A stretch of DNA of 64,000 bases from positions 7,460,501 through 7,524,500 of the forward strand of contig NZ_JAPEPO010000001.1 in NCBI RefSeq assembly GCF_026340095.1, given 5' to 3'. The notes under the pieces are model-generated. The model worked only from the letters and a program-made list of their open reading frames with translations. It was not told where the DNA came from and searched no databases. Numbering within the stretch: the first letter of the stretch is position 1; every line of letters starts with the position of its first letter. The position numbers and the translations under genes were made by a program. This DNA comes from Streptomyces sp. NBC_01446. GTDB taxonomy: Bacteria; Actinomycetota; Actinomycetes; Streptomycetales; Streptomycetaceae. Positions 1 to 7,181 of this stretch are shown here, piece after piece.

Positions 1-627
1 GCCCGCGAGCGCGCACCGCGCCGGGCCGGGGGAGCCCAGGAAGGCTCCGTGATGGCCGCGGACCTGCTGGGCAAGGTGAAAGGGTGCGCGCAGATCTCAC
101 GCGGCCGCTACCGCAGCGACGAACAGGCGCCCGCGAACATACCGGTCTGCGGCAAGGGTGACGCCGTGTACTGGAAGGCCGACATGGACATCGACTGCGA
201 CGGCCGCCCGGGAGTCCACTGCAACACGCGCACCGACCCGCTGTTCATGAGCACCACCGCCTACCAGGACTCCCACGGCTCAGCTCTCGGCGCGGAGAGC
301 CTCCCGTACGTTGTCGTCCCCGGCGCGAGCCCCATATGGACCCCCGCGTCCCACGGCATCCGCGGCGGAACAGTGGCCGCGATCATCTACCGGGACAAGA
401 TCCAGTACGCCGTCGTCGGCGACACAGGACCGAACGACGTCATCGGCGAGGCCTCGTACGCCACCGCGGTGAACCTCGGTATCAACCCGGATCCCGTACA
501 GGGCGGCGCCGCCGGCGAGGTCACCTACATCCTGTTCAAGAACACCACTGTGCGGCCCATCGAGAGCCACGGGGCCGCGGTGGCGCTGGGCGAGGCGCAG
601 GCGAAGAAGTTCCTGTCCGTCAACTGA
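1..627 (+). CDS. GH75 chitosanase, 5' end outside the window
   Basis: Endo-chitosanase of glycoside hydrolase family 75, expected to be secreted and to cut chitosan into oligomers. The visible 192 residues after the in-frame GTG at 49 cover the catalytic domain: a WKADMDIDCDG segment early on, a GGTVAAIIY strand, and a GDTGPNDVIGEAS segment with the conserved acidic residues, ending in a conserved GINPDP region. The frame has no stop back to base 1 and no signal peptide is visible, so the true start and secretion signal should lie to the left of the window; the starts at 49 and 52 are probably internal. It converges on dhaM with a strong hairpin between. The family call is firm; the start is unknown. 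Confidence 0.85.
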   Translation, partial: ARERAPRRAGGAQEGSVMAADLLGKVKGCAQISRGRYRSDEQAPANIPVCGKGDAVYWKADMDIDCDGRPGVHCNTRTDPLFMSTTAYQDSHGSALGAESLPYVVVPGASPIWTPASHGIRGGTVAAIIYRDKIQYAVVGDTGPNDVIGEASYATAVNLGINPDPVQGGAAGEVTYILFKNTTVRPIESHGAAVALGEAQAKKFLSVN

Positions 628-670
628 GCCAGAAACAAGCTGGGTTGGGGCGACGGATCCACGCGGCGCG

Positions 671-699
671 CCGGGGCGACGGGTGAGCCGCCGCCCCGG
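671..699. terminator. Bidirectional hairpin terminator
   Basis: A 12-bp stem with one mismatch (CCGGGGCGACGG at 671-682 against CCGCCGCCCCGG at 688-699) closes a 5-nt loop. It sits between the convergent chitosanase and dhaM genes, so it can serve both. No U-tract is present, as is usual in GC-rich actinobacteria. Confidence 0.6.
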
Positions 700-703
700 G
701 CCC

Positions 704-1138
704 TCACACCTTCCGGTACGTGTACGCCTCGACGGCAGCCGCCTCGACCGCGTCCAGATCCGCCCCCGCCGACGCCGTGACGACGGCGGCCACGGCACCC
801 TCGACGAACGGGGCGTCCACCAGGCGCGCCCCGTCCGGGAGTTCGTCGCCCTCCGCGAGCAGCGCCTTCACCGTGAGGACCGCGCTGCCCAGATCGGCGA
901 GTAGGGCGATGCCCGCACCCCGGTCCACCGACCGCGCGGCGCCGCAGATCAGCTCGGCGCTGGTGCCGAGCCCGCCGCCCTCGGTACCGCCCGCCGGCGC
1001 CAGGGGGACGACCGCACCGCCGCCCGCGAGCGCCTTCGCCAGTTCCGCCACCGACTCGGCGACGGCGCGGCTGTGCGACACGAGGACGATCCCGACGAGC
1101 TTCTCCTGACCGCTGCCCACGTTCGCGGGATCACTCAT
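704..1138 (-). CDS. dhaM: Dihydroxyacetone kinase phosphoryl-donor subunit DhaM
   Basis: EIIA-Man-type subunit that takes phosphate from the PTS protein HPr and passes it to the ADP bound in DhaL. It has 144 residues, so it carries only the EIIA domain and lacks the HPr and EI-like extensions of longer DhaM proteins. The phospho-accepting histidine is His22 in the LVSHSRAVAES motif, followed by a glycine-rich loop (GGTEGGGLGTS) and the LLADLGSAV strand. The start overlaps the dhaL stop by 8 bases, so the two genes are translationally coupled. It is the last gene of dhaK-dhaL-dhaM. Confidence 0.93.
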   Translation of the reverse strand: MSDPANVGSGQEKLVGIVLVSHSRAVAESVAELAKALAGGGAVVPLAPAGGTEGGGLGTSAELICGAARSVDRGAGIALLADLGSAVLTVKALLAEGDELPDGARLVDAPFVEGAVAAVVTASAGADLDAVEAAAVEAYTYRKV

Positions 1139-1733
1139 CGCGGGCCGCCTCGGCCAGCGCCCCGATGAGCAGCGCCGACGACGTGGCGCCCGGGTCCTGA
1201 TGCCCGATGCTGCGCTCGCCCAGATAGCTCGCCCGCCCCTTGCGCGCCTGCATCGGTGTCGTCGCGAGCGCGCCCTGTTCGGCGGCGGTGGCGGCCGCGT
1301 CGAAGGAGGTGCCGAGCGCGTCGACCGCGGGCACCAACGCGTCGATCATGGTCTTGTCGCCCGGCGCGGCACCGCCCAGCGTCATGACCGCGTCCACCCC
1401 GGTCCGCAGCGCCGCGGCGAGTTCCGCCTCGCTGACCTCGGGGGCGTCCCCGAGCGCCTTGCCCGTACGGCGCAGGAGCGTCCCGTACAGCGGGCCCGAC
1501 GCGCCGCCCACGGTCGAGATCAACTGGCGCCCGGCGAGGGTGAGGACACCGCCGGGGGTGGCCGGTGACTCCTTCTCCAGGACGGCGCTCACGGCGACGA
1601 AGCCGCGCTGCAGATTGCTGCCGTGGTCGGCGTCACCGATCGGCGAGTCGAGTTCGGTGAGCCGGGCCGCCTCCCGGTCGACGGCCGCGGTGGCCGCGGT
1701 GAGCCAGCGTCGGAAGAAATCGGCGTCGAGCAC
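1131..1733 (-). CDS. dhaL: Dihydroxyacetone kinase ADP-binding subunit DhaL
   Basis: Nucleotide-binding subunit of PTS-dependent dihydroxyacetone kinase; it holds ADP/ATP permanently and transfers phosphate to substrate in DhaK. The SPIGDADHGSNLQRGF segment carries the magnesium-binding aspartates (Asp34, Asp36), and SGPLYGT and DKTMIDAL further match the family. The frame is open far upstream, but the GTG at 1733 is preferred because an AAGGAG sits 5 bases before it and the protein then begins LDADFFRRWL, giving the usual ~200 residues. It follows dhaK by 44 bases and overlaps dhaM. Confidence 0.93.
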   Translation of the reverse strand: MLDADFFRRWLTAATAAVDREAARLTELDSPIGDADHGSNLQRGFVAVSAVLEKESPATPGGVLTLAGRQLISTVGGASGPLYGTLLRRTGKALGDAPEVSEAELAAALRTGVDAVMTLGGAAPGDKTMIDALVPAVDALGTSFDAAATAAEQGALATTPMQARKGRASYLGERSIGHQDPGATSSALLIGALAEAARDE

Positions 1734-1777
1734 GTCATCTCCTTGCGTGGTGGTGATGGTTCGGACGATGGGCTGCC

Positions 1778-2770
1778 TCACATGCCCCAGCGCAGGCCCG
1801 CCGTGCTGACGGGCGCGTCCCACAGGCGCAGCAGCTCCTCGTCGACCTGGCACAGGGTGACGGAGGCACCGGCCATGTCGAGCGAGGTGACGTAGTTCCC
1901 GACGAGAGTGCGGGCCACCGGCACGCCGCGCCCGCTGAGCACGCGCTGGACCTCGGCGTTGAACCCGTAGAGCTCCAGCAGCGGGGTCGCGCCCATGCCG
2001 TTGACGAGGACGAGTACCGGGTCGGTCGGCTGAAGGTCCTCGAGGACGGCGTCCACGGAGAAGTCGGCGATCTCGCCGGAGGTCATCATGGCGCGCCGCT
2101 CGCGGCCCGGCTCACCGTGGATACCGACGCCCAACTCCAGTTCGCCGGGCGGCAGATCGAAGGTCGGGCTGCCCTTGGCGGGCGTGGCGCACGCGCTCAG
2201 GGCCACACCGAAACTCCGCGCGTTCGCGTTGACCTGACGGGCGATCGCCTCCACGCGCTCCAGCGGCTGCCCCTCCTCGGCCGCCGCGCCCGCGATCTTC
2301 TCGACGAACAGGGTCGCGCCCGTGCCGCGCCGGCCCGCGGTGTACAGACTGTCGGTGACGGCCACGTCGTCGTTGACGAGGACCTTGGCGACCTGGATCC
2401 CCTCGTCCTCGGCGAGTTCCGCGGCCATGTCGAAGTTGAGCACGTCACCCGTGTAGTTCTTCACCACGAAGAGCACCCCGGCGCCGCTGTCCACGGCGGC
2501 CGCGGCCCGCACCATCTGGTCGGGCACCGGCGACGTGAACACCTCGCCCGGACAGGCGGCCGACAGCATCCCGTGCCCCACGAACCCCCCGTGCAGCGGC
2601 TCGTGCCCCGACCCACCGCCGGAGACGATCGCGACCTTCCCCTCGACGGGGGCGTCCCGGCGCGCGATCACCCGGTTCTCGACATCGACGACCAGCTCCG
2701 GATGAGCCGCGGCCATTCCCCGCAACGCGTCGGCGACCACCGTCTCGGCCACGTTGATGAGCATCTTCAT
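1778..2770 (-). CDS. dhaK: Dihydroxyacetone kinase substrate-binding subunit DhaK
   Basis: Binds dihydroxyacetone covalently and presents it for phosphorylation to dihydroxyacetone phosphate, feeding glycolysis. The protein has 330 residues. The E. coli catalytic residues are at matching positions: His56 in SGGGSGHEPLHGG, Asp109 in NYTGDVLNF, and the covalent His218 in GVGIHGEPGRER. The start at 2770 is chosen because GGAGG lies 7-8 bases upstream and the residues before it do not resemble the family. First gene of the operon. A perfect inverted repeat lies 31 bases upstream and probably controls expression. Confidence 0.95.
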   Translation of the reverse strand: MKMLINVAETVVADALRGMAAAHPELVVDVENRVIARRDAPVEGKVAIVSGGGSGHEPLHGGFVGHGMLSAACPGEVFTSPVPDQMVRAAAAVDSGAGVLFVVKNYTGDVLNFDMAAELAEDEGIQVAKVLVNDDVAVTDSLYTAGRRGTGATLFVEKIAGAAAEEGQPLERVEAIARQVNANARSFGVALSACATPAKGSPTFDLPPGELELGVGIHGEPGRERRAMMTSGEIADFSVDAVLEDLQPTDPVLVLVNGMGATPLLELYGFNAEVQRVLSGRGVPVARTLVGNYVTSLDMAGASVTLCQVDEELLRLWDAPVSTAGLRWGM

Positions 2771-2801
2771 GGGTGCCTCCAAGTGTGGGTAACGTCTGAG
2801 C

Positions 2802-2829
2802 CTTTGACCAGTGTTTTCTCTGGTCAAAG
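2802..2829. promoter_or_regulatory. Perfect inverted repeat upstream of dhaK, probable operator
   Basis: CTTTGACCAG (2802-2811) and CTGGTCAAAG (2820-2829) form perfect 10-bp arms around an 8-nt T-rich spacer. Read toward dhaK, one arm contains TTGACC, a possible -35 element, so a bound repressor would block the promoter. No regulator gene is adjacent. A short transcriptional hairpin is the alternative reading. Confidence 0.5.
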
Positions 2830-3481
2830 CAGGTTTGGAAGGTTTTCGATCTTGGCGGTCCGTGGCGGCTGGAAGCGGGTCCTGGCGGGGCTGATGCTGA
2901 CCTGCTGCTGACTTTACTAACGGAGTATCAGGTGGGCGTGTAGTTGCAGACCGGCGCTCCCAACCGCTTACTTCCGGCAGTATCGGCTCTCGCGGAGCGC
3001 TGGTCACGTGTGCGGGCTCGCTTCAAGTGGCGCCAGCCGAGCGTTGCAGGGTTGGCGAGGCGAGCTTCCTGATCCGCCAGAATGCCTGCGTGTGGCCTTG
3101 TCGCGCGAGCTCGATGACCCCGAGTGGCTGGTGTGGCCCCGGGACTGCGACCGCGGCGCGGCCGGCGCGCTGCTCGCCGACCCTCTGACGAACCGAATCC
3201 TCACCCGGCTTGCCCTTCGACCAGCCGCCAAAGCTGGCCGCTGATCTGCAGTGAAAGCCCCTCGAAGAAATCTTGAAGGCTGGCCGCAGCGAGGTCGAAC
3301 TGATCGAACCGCGTGTGTCGACGAGAACTCACTGAACGTGAGGGGTGGTTGTTGGCCCGGAGGCAGGCCCCTTCCTGAGGGGCGAGATCCTCGTACGGCT
3401 ATCGGCATCAGTGGTTGTCACGGGTGCTGTGGCGTCGGTGCGGCGAACACCTAACCCGCACCAGGCCAGCAGGGATCGAGG
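2830..3481. other. Region without a convincing gene
   Basis: About 650 bases between the dha operon and a recombinase remnant. Short open frames exist (for example 3008-3244 on the plus strand), but their composition and sequence look random and no family is recognised. Confidence 0.5.
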
Positions 3482-3613
3482 CTCGGGCATGAGTCCATCA
3501 CCACCACGGTCGACCGGTACGGCCACCTCCTGGAGCCCGCGGGCGAAGAAGTGGTGGCTGCCGTCGAATGGGCCATGAGTCCCACGGAGACGTCGCCGAC
3601 TGCTGGGGCCTGA
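3482..3613 (+). pseudogene. Tyrosine recombinase (phage-type integrase) C-terminal remnant
   Basis: The plus-strand frame reads LGHESITTTVDRYGHLLEP, which matches the end of tyrosine recombinases: the second catalytic histidine region followed by the nucleophilic tyrosine in the DRYGHL context. It ends naturally at 3611-3613. The preceding DNA does not encode the rest of the enzyme. It is a scar of a former integrative element or recombinase gene. Confidence 0.6.
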
Positions 3614-3689
3614 CGAGTGCGCCCTGATGGTGCGCCTCCGGCCTGCTTTACCCGCTTCCTGGCTAGTAATATTGCGGGACTACTTTCGA

Positions 3690-3702
3690 TTTGGAACCAC
3701 TA
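3690..3702. promoter_or_regulatory. Putative HxlR-associated motif, copy 1
   Basis: TTTGGAACCACTA lies just upstream of the HxlR gene and matches TTTGGAACTAGTA (4280-4292) upstream of the neighbouring hydrolase at 11 of 13 positions. Two copies in front of the regulator and its presumed target suggest an operator or a shared promoter element. The GGAAC core also resembles a -35 box of ECF sigma factors. Confidence 0.35.
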
Positions 3703-3727
3703 CCGGGGTCACCGGAGAGGAGAAGCC

Positions 3728-4243
3728 GTGTCCGACCATGAGGGCCACGTCGCCTTCCAGCATGGCCAGGAGTTCCTGGCCGCGATTTCCGAACGCTGGA
3801 ACTACCAGATCCTGCGGGAGGTGTTCTTCGGCGTTGGCCGCTTCGGCGAACTCAAGCGAGCCCTGGGTATCTCGGCGAACATCCTCACCGCGCGGCTCAA
3901 CAGCCTGACCGAGCTGGGCCTGCTCACCAAGCGCGCCTACCGCTCCGACAAACCGTGGTACGAGTACGCGCTCACCGACAGCGCCCGCGAACTCGTCGTC
4001 CCCGCCATTGCGGCCGTCACGCGTTGGGCCGAAACCCATGCGACCGATACCGACATCACGCACCACCCGCTGATGCACACGACGTGCGGCAACCCGACCA
4101 ATCCGTACCTCGCGTGCAGCAGCTGCCATCAGCCGGTCGAGGCCTCTGCTCTGCGGCCGGTGTCCGCCGAGGGAGGCGGTGCCGGCCGCGGGAGGGGGTC
4201 GGCTCCCGCGACACCGGGCGACGACGGTTCGGGGCCCCGCTGA
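3728..4243 (+). CDS. HxlR-family transcriptional regulator
   Basis: Winged-helix DNA-binding regulator, 171 residues. The HxlR core is clear: ISERWNYQILREVF, then GRFGELKRALGISANILTARLNSLTELGLL (recognition helix), then the wing around YEYALTDSARELVVP. The C-terminal tail carries a cysteine pattern (TCG...YLACSSCHQP), seen in some HxlR members, which might bind metal or sense redox state. The GTG at 3728 is chosen because AGGAGAA lies just before it; the upstream extension is not family-like. It probably controls itself and the downstream hydrolase-SnoaL pair, since both genes share an upstream motif. Confidence 0.85.
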   Translation: MSDHEGHVAFQHGQEFLAAISERWNYQILREVFFGVGRFGELKRALGISANILTARLNSLTELGLLTKRAYRSDKPWYEYALTDSARELVVPAIAAVTRWAETHATDTDITHHPLMHTTCGNPTNPYLACSSCHQPVEASALRPVSAEGGGAGRGRGSAPATPGDDGSGPR

Positions 4244-4270
4244 TCACCTCGATCCGAAGGCGACCAAGGG

Positions 4271-4304
4271 TAGTAGCGTTTTGGAACTAGTAGCGTTACG
4301 CTAC
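4271..4304. promoter_or_regulatory. Repeated and palindromic control region before the hydrolase
   Basis: TAGTAGCGTT occurs at 4271-4280 and TAGCGTT recurs at 4291-4297; a 15-base palindrome GTAGCGTTACGCTAC occupies 4290-4304. The region also holds the second copy of the TTTGGAAC motif (4280-4292). It lies 40 bases before the hydrolase start and is a plausible HxlR binding region. Confidence 0.45.
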
Positions 4305-4344
4305 GAGTGACTGAACGTCTCCTTGGCCACGGAAGGGACTGATC

Positions 4345-5193
4345 ATGACCACGAACTGGCTCGAAGGGGTTACCGAGAAGCTGATCCCCACCTCACTGGG
4401 CCTGATCAACGTGCGCGTCGGCGGCCGTTCCGGCGGCCCCGCCATGGTGTGCTGGCCGAGCCTGATGATGGACGGCACCATGTGGCAGTACCAGTACGAG
4501 CACTTCGCCCCGACCCACCGCGTAGTGCTCATCGACAGCCCCGGACACGGCAAGTCCGACGCGCTGCGCAAGATCATTGATCTCAAGGACTGCTCCGACG
4601 CGCTCGTCGAGATCCTCGACGCGCTCGGCATCGACGAGTGCATTCTGGTGGGCAACAGTTGGGGCGGCATGCTCGCCGGGGTCTTCCCGGCCCACTATCC
4701 GCAGCGGACCGCGGCGGCGATCGGCATCAACTGCACCGCCTCCCCGCCTACGACGGTCGAGAGTGTCTGGGTCACCGCACTGTCCGCGTTCCTCTCGCTG
4801 CACGCGAAGATGCCGCCGCTGGCCGCCAAGGCCGCCCGCGCCGCCTTCGCCGGGCCTACTGCCGAGGCCACTAACCCGGAATTCACGGAGTTCACCAAGT
4901 TCGTGTTGCGGGACGACCCGAAGTCGGTGGCGTGGGCGCTGCGCAGCATCCTCATAGGCCGCATGGACGAGCATTGCCGCCTGAACACCATCAGGAACGT
5001 GCCCGTCCTGATCATCGCCGGCGAGGAGGACAGCCAGTTCCCTGTGCACGTGGTGCGGAAAATGGCGGACGCCATCGAGGGCAGCACCTTCCGGGTGCTC
5101 CAGCACACCGCCCACCTCGCCGCCCGGGAGAACCCCGATGGCGTCAATGCCGAGATCGATACCTTCCTTGCCGCCCTGCCCGCCACGGTCTGA
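4345..5193 (+). CDS. Alpha/beta hydrolase
   Basis: Cytoplasmic alpha/beta-fold hydrolase of 282 residues, substrate unknown. The catalytic triad is visible: nucleophile Ser105 in VGNSWGGM, acid Asp229 in IIAGEEDSQFP, and histidine around 257 in LQHTAHLAARENPD. The N-terminal half has the usual VVLIDSPGHGKSD turn. No signal peptide. The next gene begins 16 bases after its stop, and both probably answer to the HxlR regulator upstream. Such pairs often deal with small lactones or esters, but nothing here fixes the substrate. Confidence 0.85.
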   Translation: MTTNWLEGVTEKLIPTSLGLINVRVGGRSGGPAMVCWPSLMMDGTMWQYQYEHFAPTHRVVLIDSPGHGKSDALRKIIDLKDCSDALVEILDALGIDECILVGNSWGGMLAGVFPAHYPQRTAAAIGINCTASPPTTVESVWVTALSAFLSLHAKMPPLAAKAARAAFAGPTAEATNPEFTEFTKFVLRDDPKSVAWALRSILIGRMDEHCRLNTIRNVPVLIIAGEEDSQFPVHVVRKMADAIEGSTFRVLQHTAHLAARENPDGVNAEIDTFLAALPATV

Positions 5194-5209
5194 CCGGGAG
5201 TCCATCGCC

Positions 5210-5608
5210 ATGGAAAACAACGCACAAGCGACGGCCGTGCCCGGCTGGGTCCTTAAGTTCATGGATGCCATCGACACCCTGGAGTTCGGCGAGGGCTTCG
5301 CGCCGCTGACCGAGGGCACCGAGATGTTCTTCGGTACCGAGCGCATTCAGGGTGCCGATGCCATCAAGGCGTTCTTCGTCAAGATCGACGAGCCGCTGAT
5401 CATCAAGCACGAGGTCCTGGAGTTCTGGGCCGCGGGCGACGGCGTCCGCCTGCTGCGCGGCGAGGCGACGATGGCCAAGAAGAGCAGCCCGGACCAGGTG
5501 GTGCGAGCCCCGTTCATGCACATCTTCTACCTCGACCGGGAAGAGCCGGTCCGTGTCCGGACGCTCCGCATCACCGCGGGGCCGCTTCAGACCGACACTG
5601 TGATGTGA
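5210..5608 (+). CDS. SnoaL-like (NTF2-fold) protein
   Basis: Small protein of 132 residues with the cone-shaped NTF2/SnoaL fold pattern: an N-terminal helix (VLKFMDAIDTLEFGEGFAPL), the beta strands EMFFGTERIQGADAIKAFF and a final run of strands (PFMHIFYLD, VRTLRITAGPL). Members are isomerases, cyclases or epoxide hydrolases, or just bind small molecules. The ATG at 5210 is preferred because GGGAG precedes it and it lies 16 bases after the hydrolase. Co-transcribed with that hydrolase, so it likely works on the same compound. Confidence 0.75.
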   Translation: MENNAQATAVPGWVLKFMDAIDTLEFGEGFAPLTEGTEMFFGTERIQGADAIKAFFVKIDEPLIIKHEVLEFWAAGDGVRLLRGEATMAKKSSPDQVVRAPFMHIFYLDREEPVRVRTLRITAGPLQTDTVM

Positions 5609-5618
5609 CCTCATTCCG

Positions 5619-5643
5619 GGGCCCGCCGCGAGTACCCGGGCCC
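5619..5643 (+). terminator. Possible hairpin terminator after the SnoaL-like gene
   Basis: GGGCCCG (5619-5625) pairs with CGGGCCC (5637-5643) across an 11-nt loop, starting 10 bases after the stop codon of the SnoaL-like gene. The stem is short but fully GC. Confidence 0.4.
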
Positions 5644-5851
5644 TGGAGTCGAGGGCGCCCACACTGCCGGCCGGACACGGAGCTCGGCGACCGTTCGCCA
5701 AATGGCGTCAGGGCTTCCGTCACGACCCGAGATGGTGATCCGCGGCGGCTATCGGGACCTCGAGGTCTGGAAGTGCGTACCGAGCGGCGAGCGTCACTGA
5801 CTCGTCAGCGAAGGCGCCGGTCACTGTGGGGCGATTCACGCGGACTGGTTC

Positions 5852-6385
5852 GTGCCCGCCCTGTGCCTCCCGCAGCGGGAGGCCGTCCACATCGAGGATC
5901 TGGTCCTGCAGAGCGCTACGGGCGAGAGCGTCCCGGTCTACGTGCCCAACCGAGGAAACGGCCGCGCCGGCCGGCACATGTGGGTCTCGGCCGACGACCG
6001 CGCGCTGTGGCAGGAACTCATCGGGGAGAAGACGCCTCTCCCTACGGCCCCGGCCGAGGACGAGGACGACGTGATCACCTTCGCCGAGCGGGAGATCGAC
6101 CGCACCTGCCGAGCCGGGGAGGAGGGCTGGTTCGTCAGCGACGGCCGGCCCATCCGGGATCTCGACCAGCCGGCCGGCGGCTTCGCGCTTCCCCGCATGC
6201 CGGTCCAGCGCTCCCTCGATCCGATGCGGATCACCACCGTAGAGCGCGCTGCCGCTTCCGCCGCGCTGGGATGCCCGCCGTGGGAGCTCGGGCTGTGCGC
6301 CGGCTGCGGCCAACTGATGCGGCGCTACGGACAGAACGCCGCCATGTACTGCAACGTGTGCCGGGCCGACCTCAATGGGCGGTAG
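5852..6385 (+). CDS. Hypothetical protein with C-terminal zinc ribbon
   Basis: Function not recognised. The last 30 residues hold a four-cysteine zinc ribbon (CAGCGQ ... YCNVC), the rest is acidic and charged. The reading frame upstream of the GTG at 5852 (HADWFVPALCLPQREAVHIEDLVL) still looks coding back to a stop at 5798-5800 but offers no other start, so the N-terminus may have been lost. Codon use is typical of the genome. The 3' end overlaps the convergent immunity-protein gene by 14 bases, so one of the two ends may be altered. Confidence 0.5.
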   Translation: MPALCLPQREAVHIEDLVLQSATGESVPVYVPNRGNGRAGRHMWVSADDRALWQELIGEKTPLPTAPAEDEDDVITFAEREIDRTCRAGEEGWFVSDGRPIRDLDQPAGGFALPRMPVQRSLDPMRITTVERAAASAALGCPPWELGLCAGCGQLMRRYGQNAAMYCNVCRADLNGR

Positions 6386-7139
6386 CCGGGAACTGCAACC
6401 GGCGAACGATGGAGGCTACGGCCGCTGTGCGGTCGGAGCCTCCGTTTCGGCTGGTCAGCCGTGGCGGAGAATACGAGATTCGAATTGGCTGCGAACGCGG
6501 GTGGTGCTGAGGGGTGCCCTGGATGTCTTGGAGCCAGCGGCGCAGCGGGACATCCTCCGGCGGGTAGACCTGGAGTCCCAGGATCTGTGCCGCCTGGTCA
6601 AGTTCGCTGTCGTCCTCGACTGAGGTGAGGAACGAGCCGATTTCCTTGGCTGCCTCGCCGATCGTCTCCGGGCCGTTGGCGTCGAGGTAGTCGTCCAGGG
6701 CCGCTCGATGGCATGCGTAGAACCGCGAGAAGTCCTGATGGAAGTACCCGCCCAGTAGCGCCTGGAGTTCGGGGAACGGCTTGGCCCACTCCCGGTCCGT
6801 GCGGGGATTCTCCGCATGCTCGTAGTCACCGCCGCGCCGGATCCGGTCGAGATGGTCCCGGGCAAGGGCAAGGCACTGCTCGACGGTGCGATCGGCGGAC
6901 GGCTTGATGTGGGGGAGGGTGTCGACCTCGTCAGCGATCTCGTCGCTGACGAGGTCGACGGTCAGCAGGTCGTCGATCTCGGCGATGACGGTGTCCAGCA
7001 GGCCGGGGGTGCGGACGGCCTGGCGGATGTAGGACTGGAGGGCGTCGCCCGCCGCTTGCGGTGTGTCCGTGAAGACGTATCCGGCTGAGGCGTAGGCGTG
7101 GAGCAGGTCGTGGACTTCGGGGAATCGAATGTGGTCCAA
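6372..7139 (-). CDS. CdiI-type contact-dependent growth inhibition immunity protein, tandem domains
   Basis: Predicted immunity protein, 255 residues, that would neutralise a toxin from a contact-dependent or polymorphic toxin system. Residues ~125-205 contain the hallmark FPELQALLGGYFHQDF followed by a helix with repeated acidic residues. Residues ~6-95 follow the same plan (FPEVHDLLHAYASAGYVF, then TPQAAGDALQSYI, EIDDLLTVDL), so the domain looks duplicated. No toxin gene is next to it. The only start is TTG at 7139; the frame upstream stays open into the IS630 element that landed 40 bases away, so the original N-terminus may be lost. The C-terminal ~40 residues lack family resemblance. Confidence 0.6.
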   Translation of the reverse strand: MDHIRFPEVHDLLHAYASAGYVFTDTPQAAGDALQSYIRQAVRTPGLLDTVIAEIDDLLTVDLVSDEIADEVDTLPHIKPSADRTVEQCLALARDHLDRIRRGGDYEHAENPRTDREWAKPFPELQALLGGYFHQDFSRFYACHRAALDDYLDANGPETIGEAAKEIGSFLTSVEDDSELDQAAQILGLQVYPPEDVPLRRWLQDIQGTPQHHPRSQPIRISYSPPRLTSRNGGSDRTAAVASIVRRLQFPATAH

Positions 7140-7181
7140 GAAGCCTTCGGGTTGGGTCGCGGGCCGGTCCTTGGTAGCTAG

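Noticed and set aside
3008..3244. 78-codon plus-strand frame downstream of a plausible start
   Set aside because: No ribosome site, no recognisable motif, and no support from neighbours.
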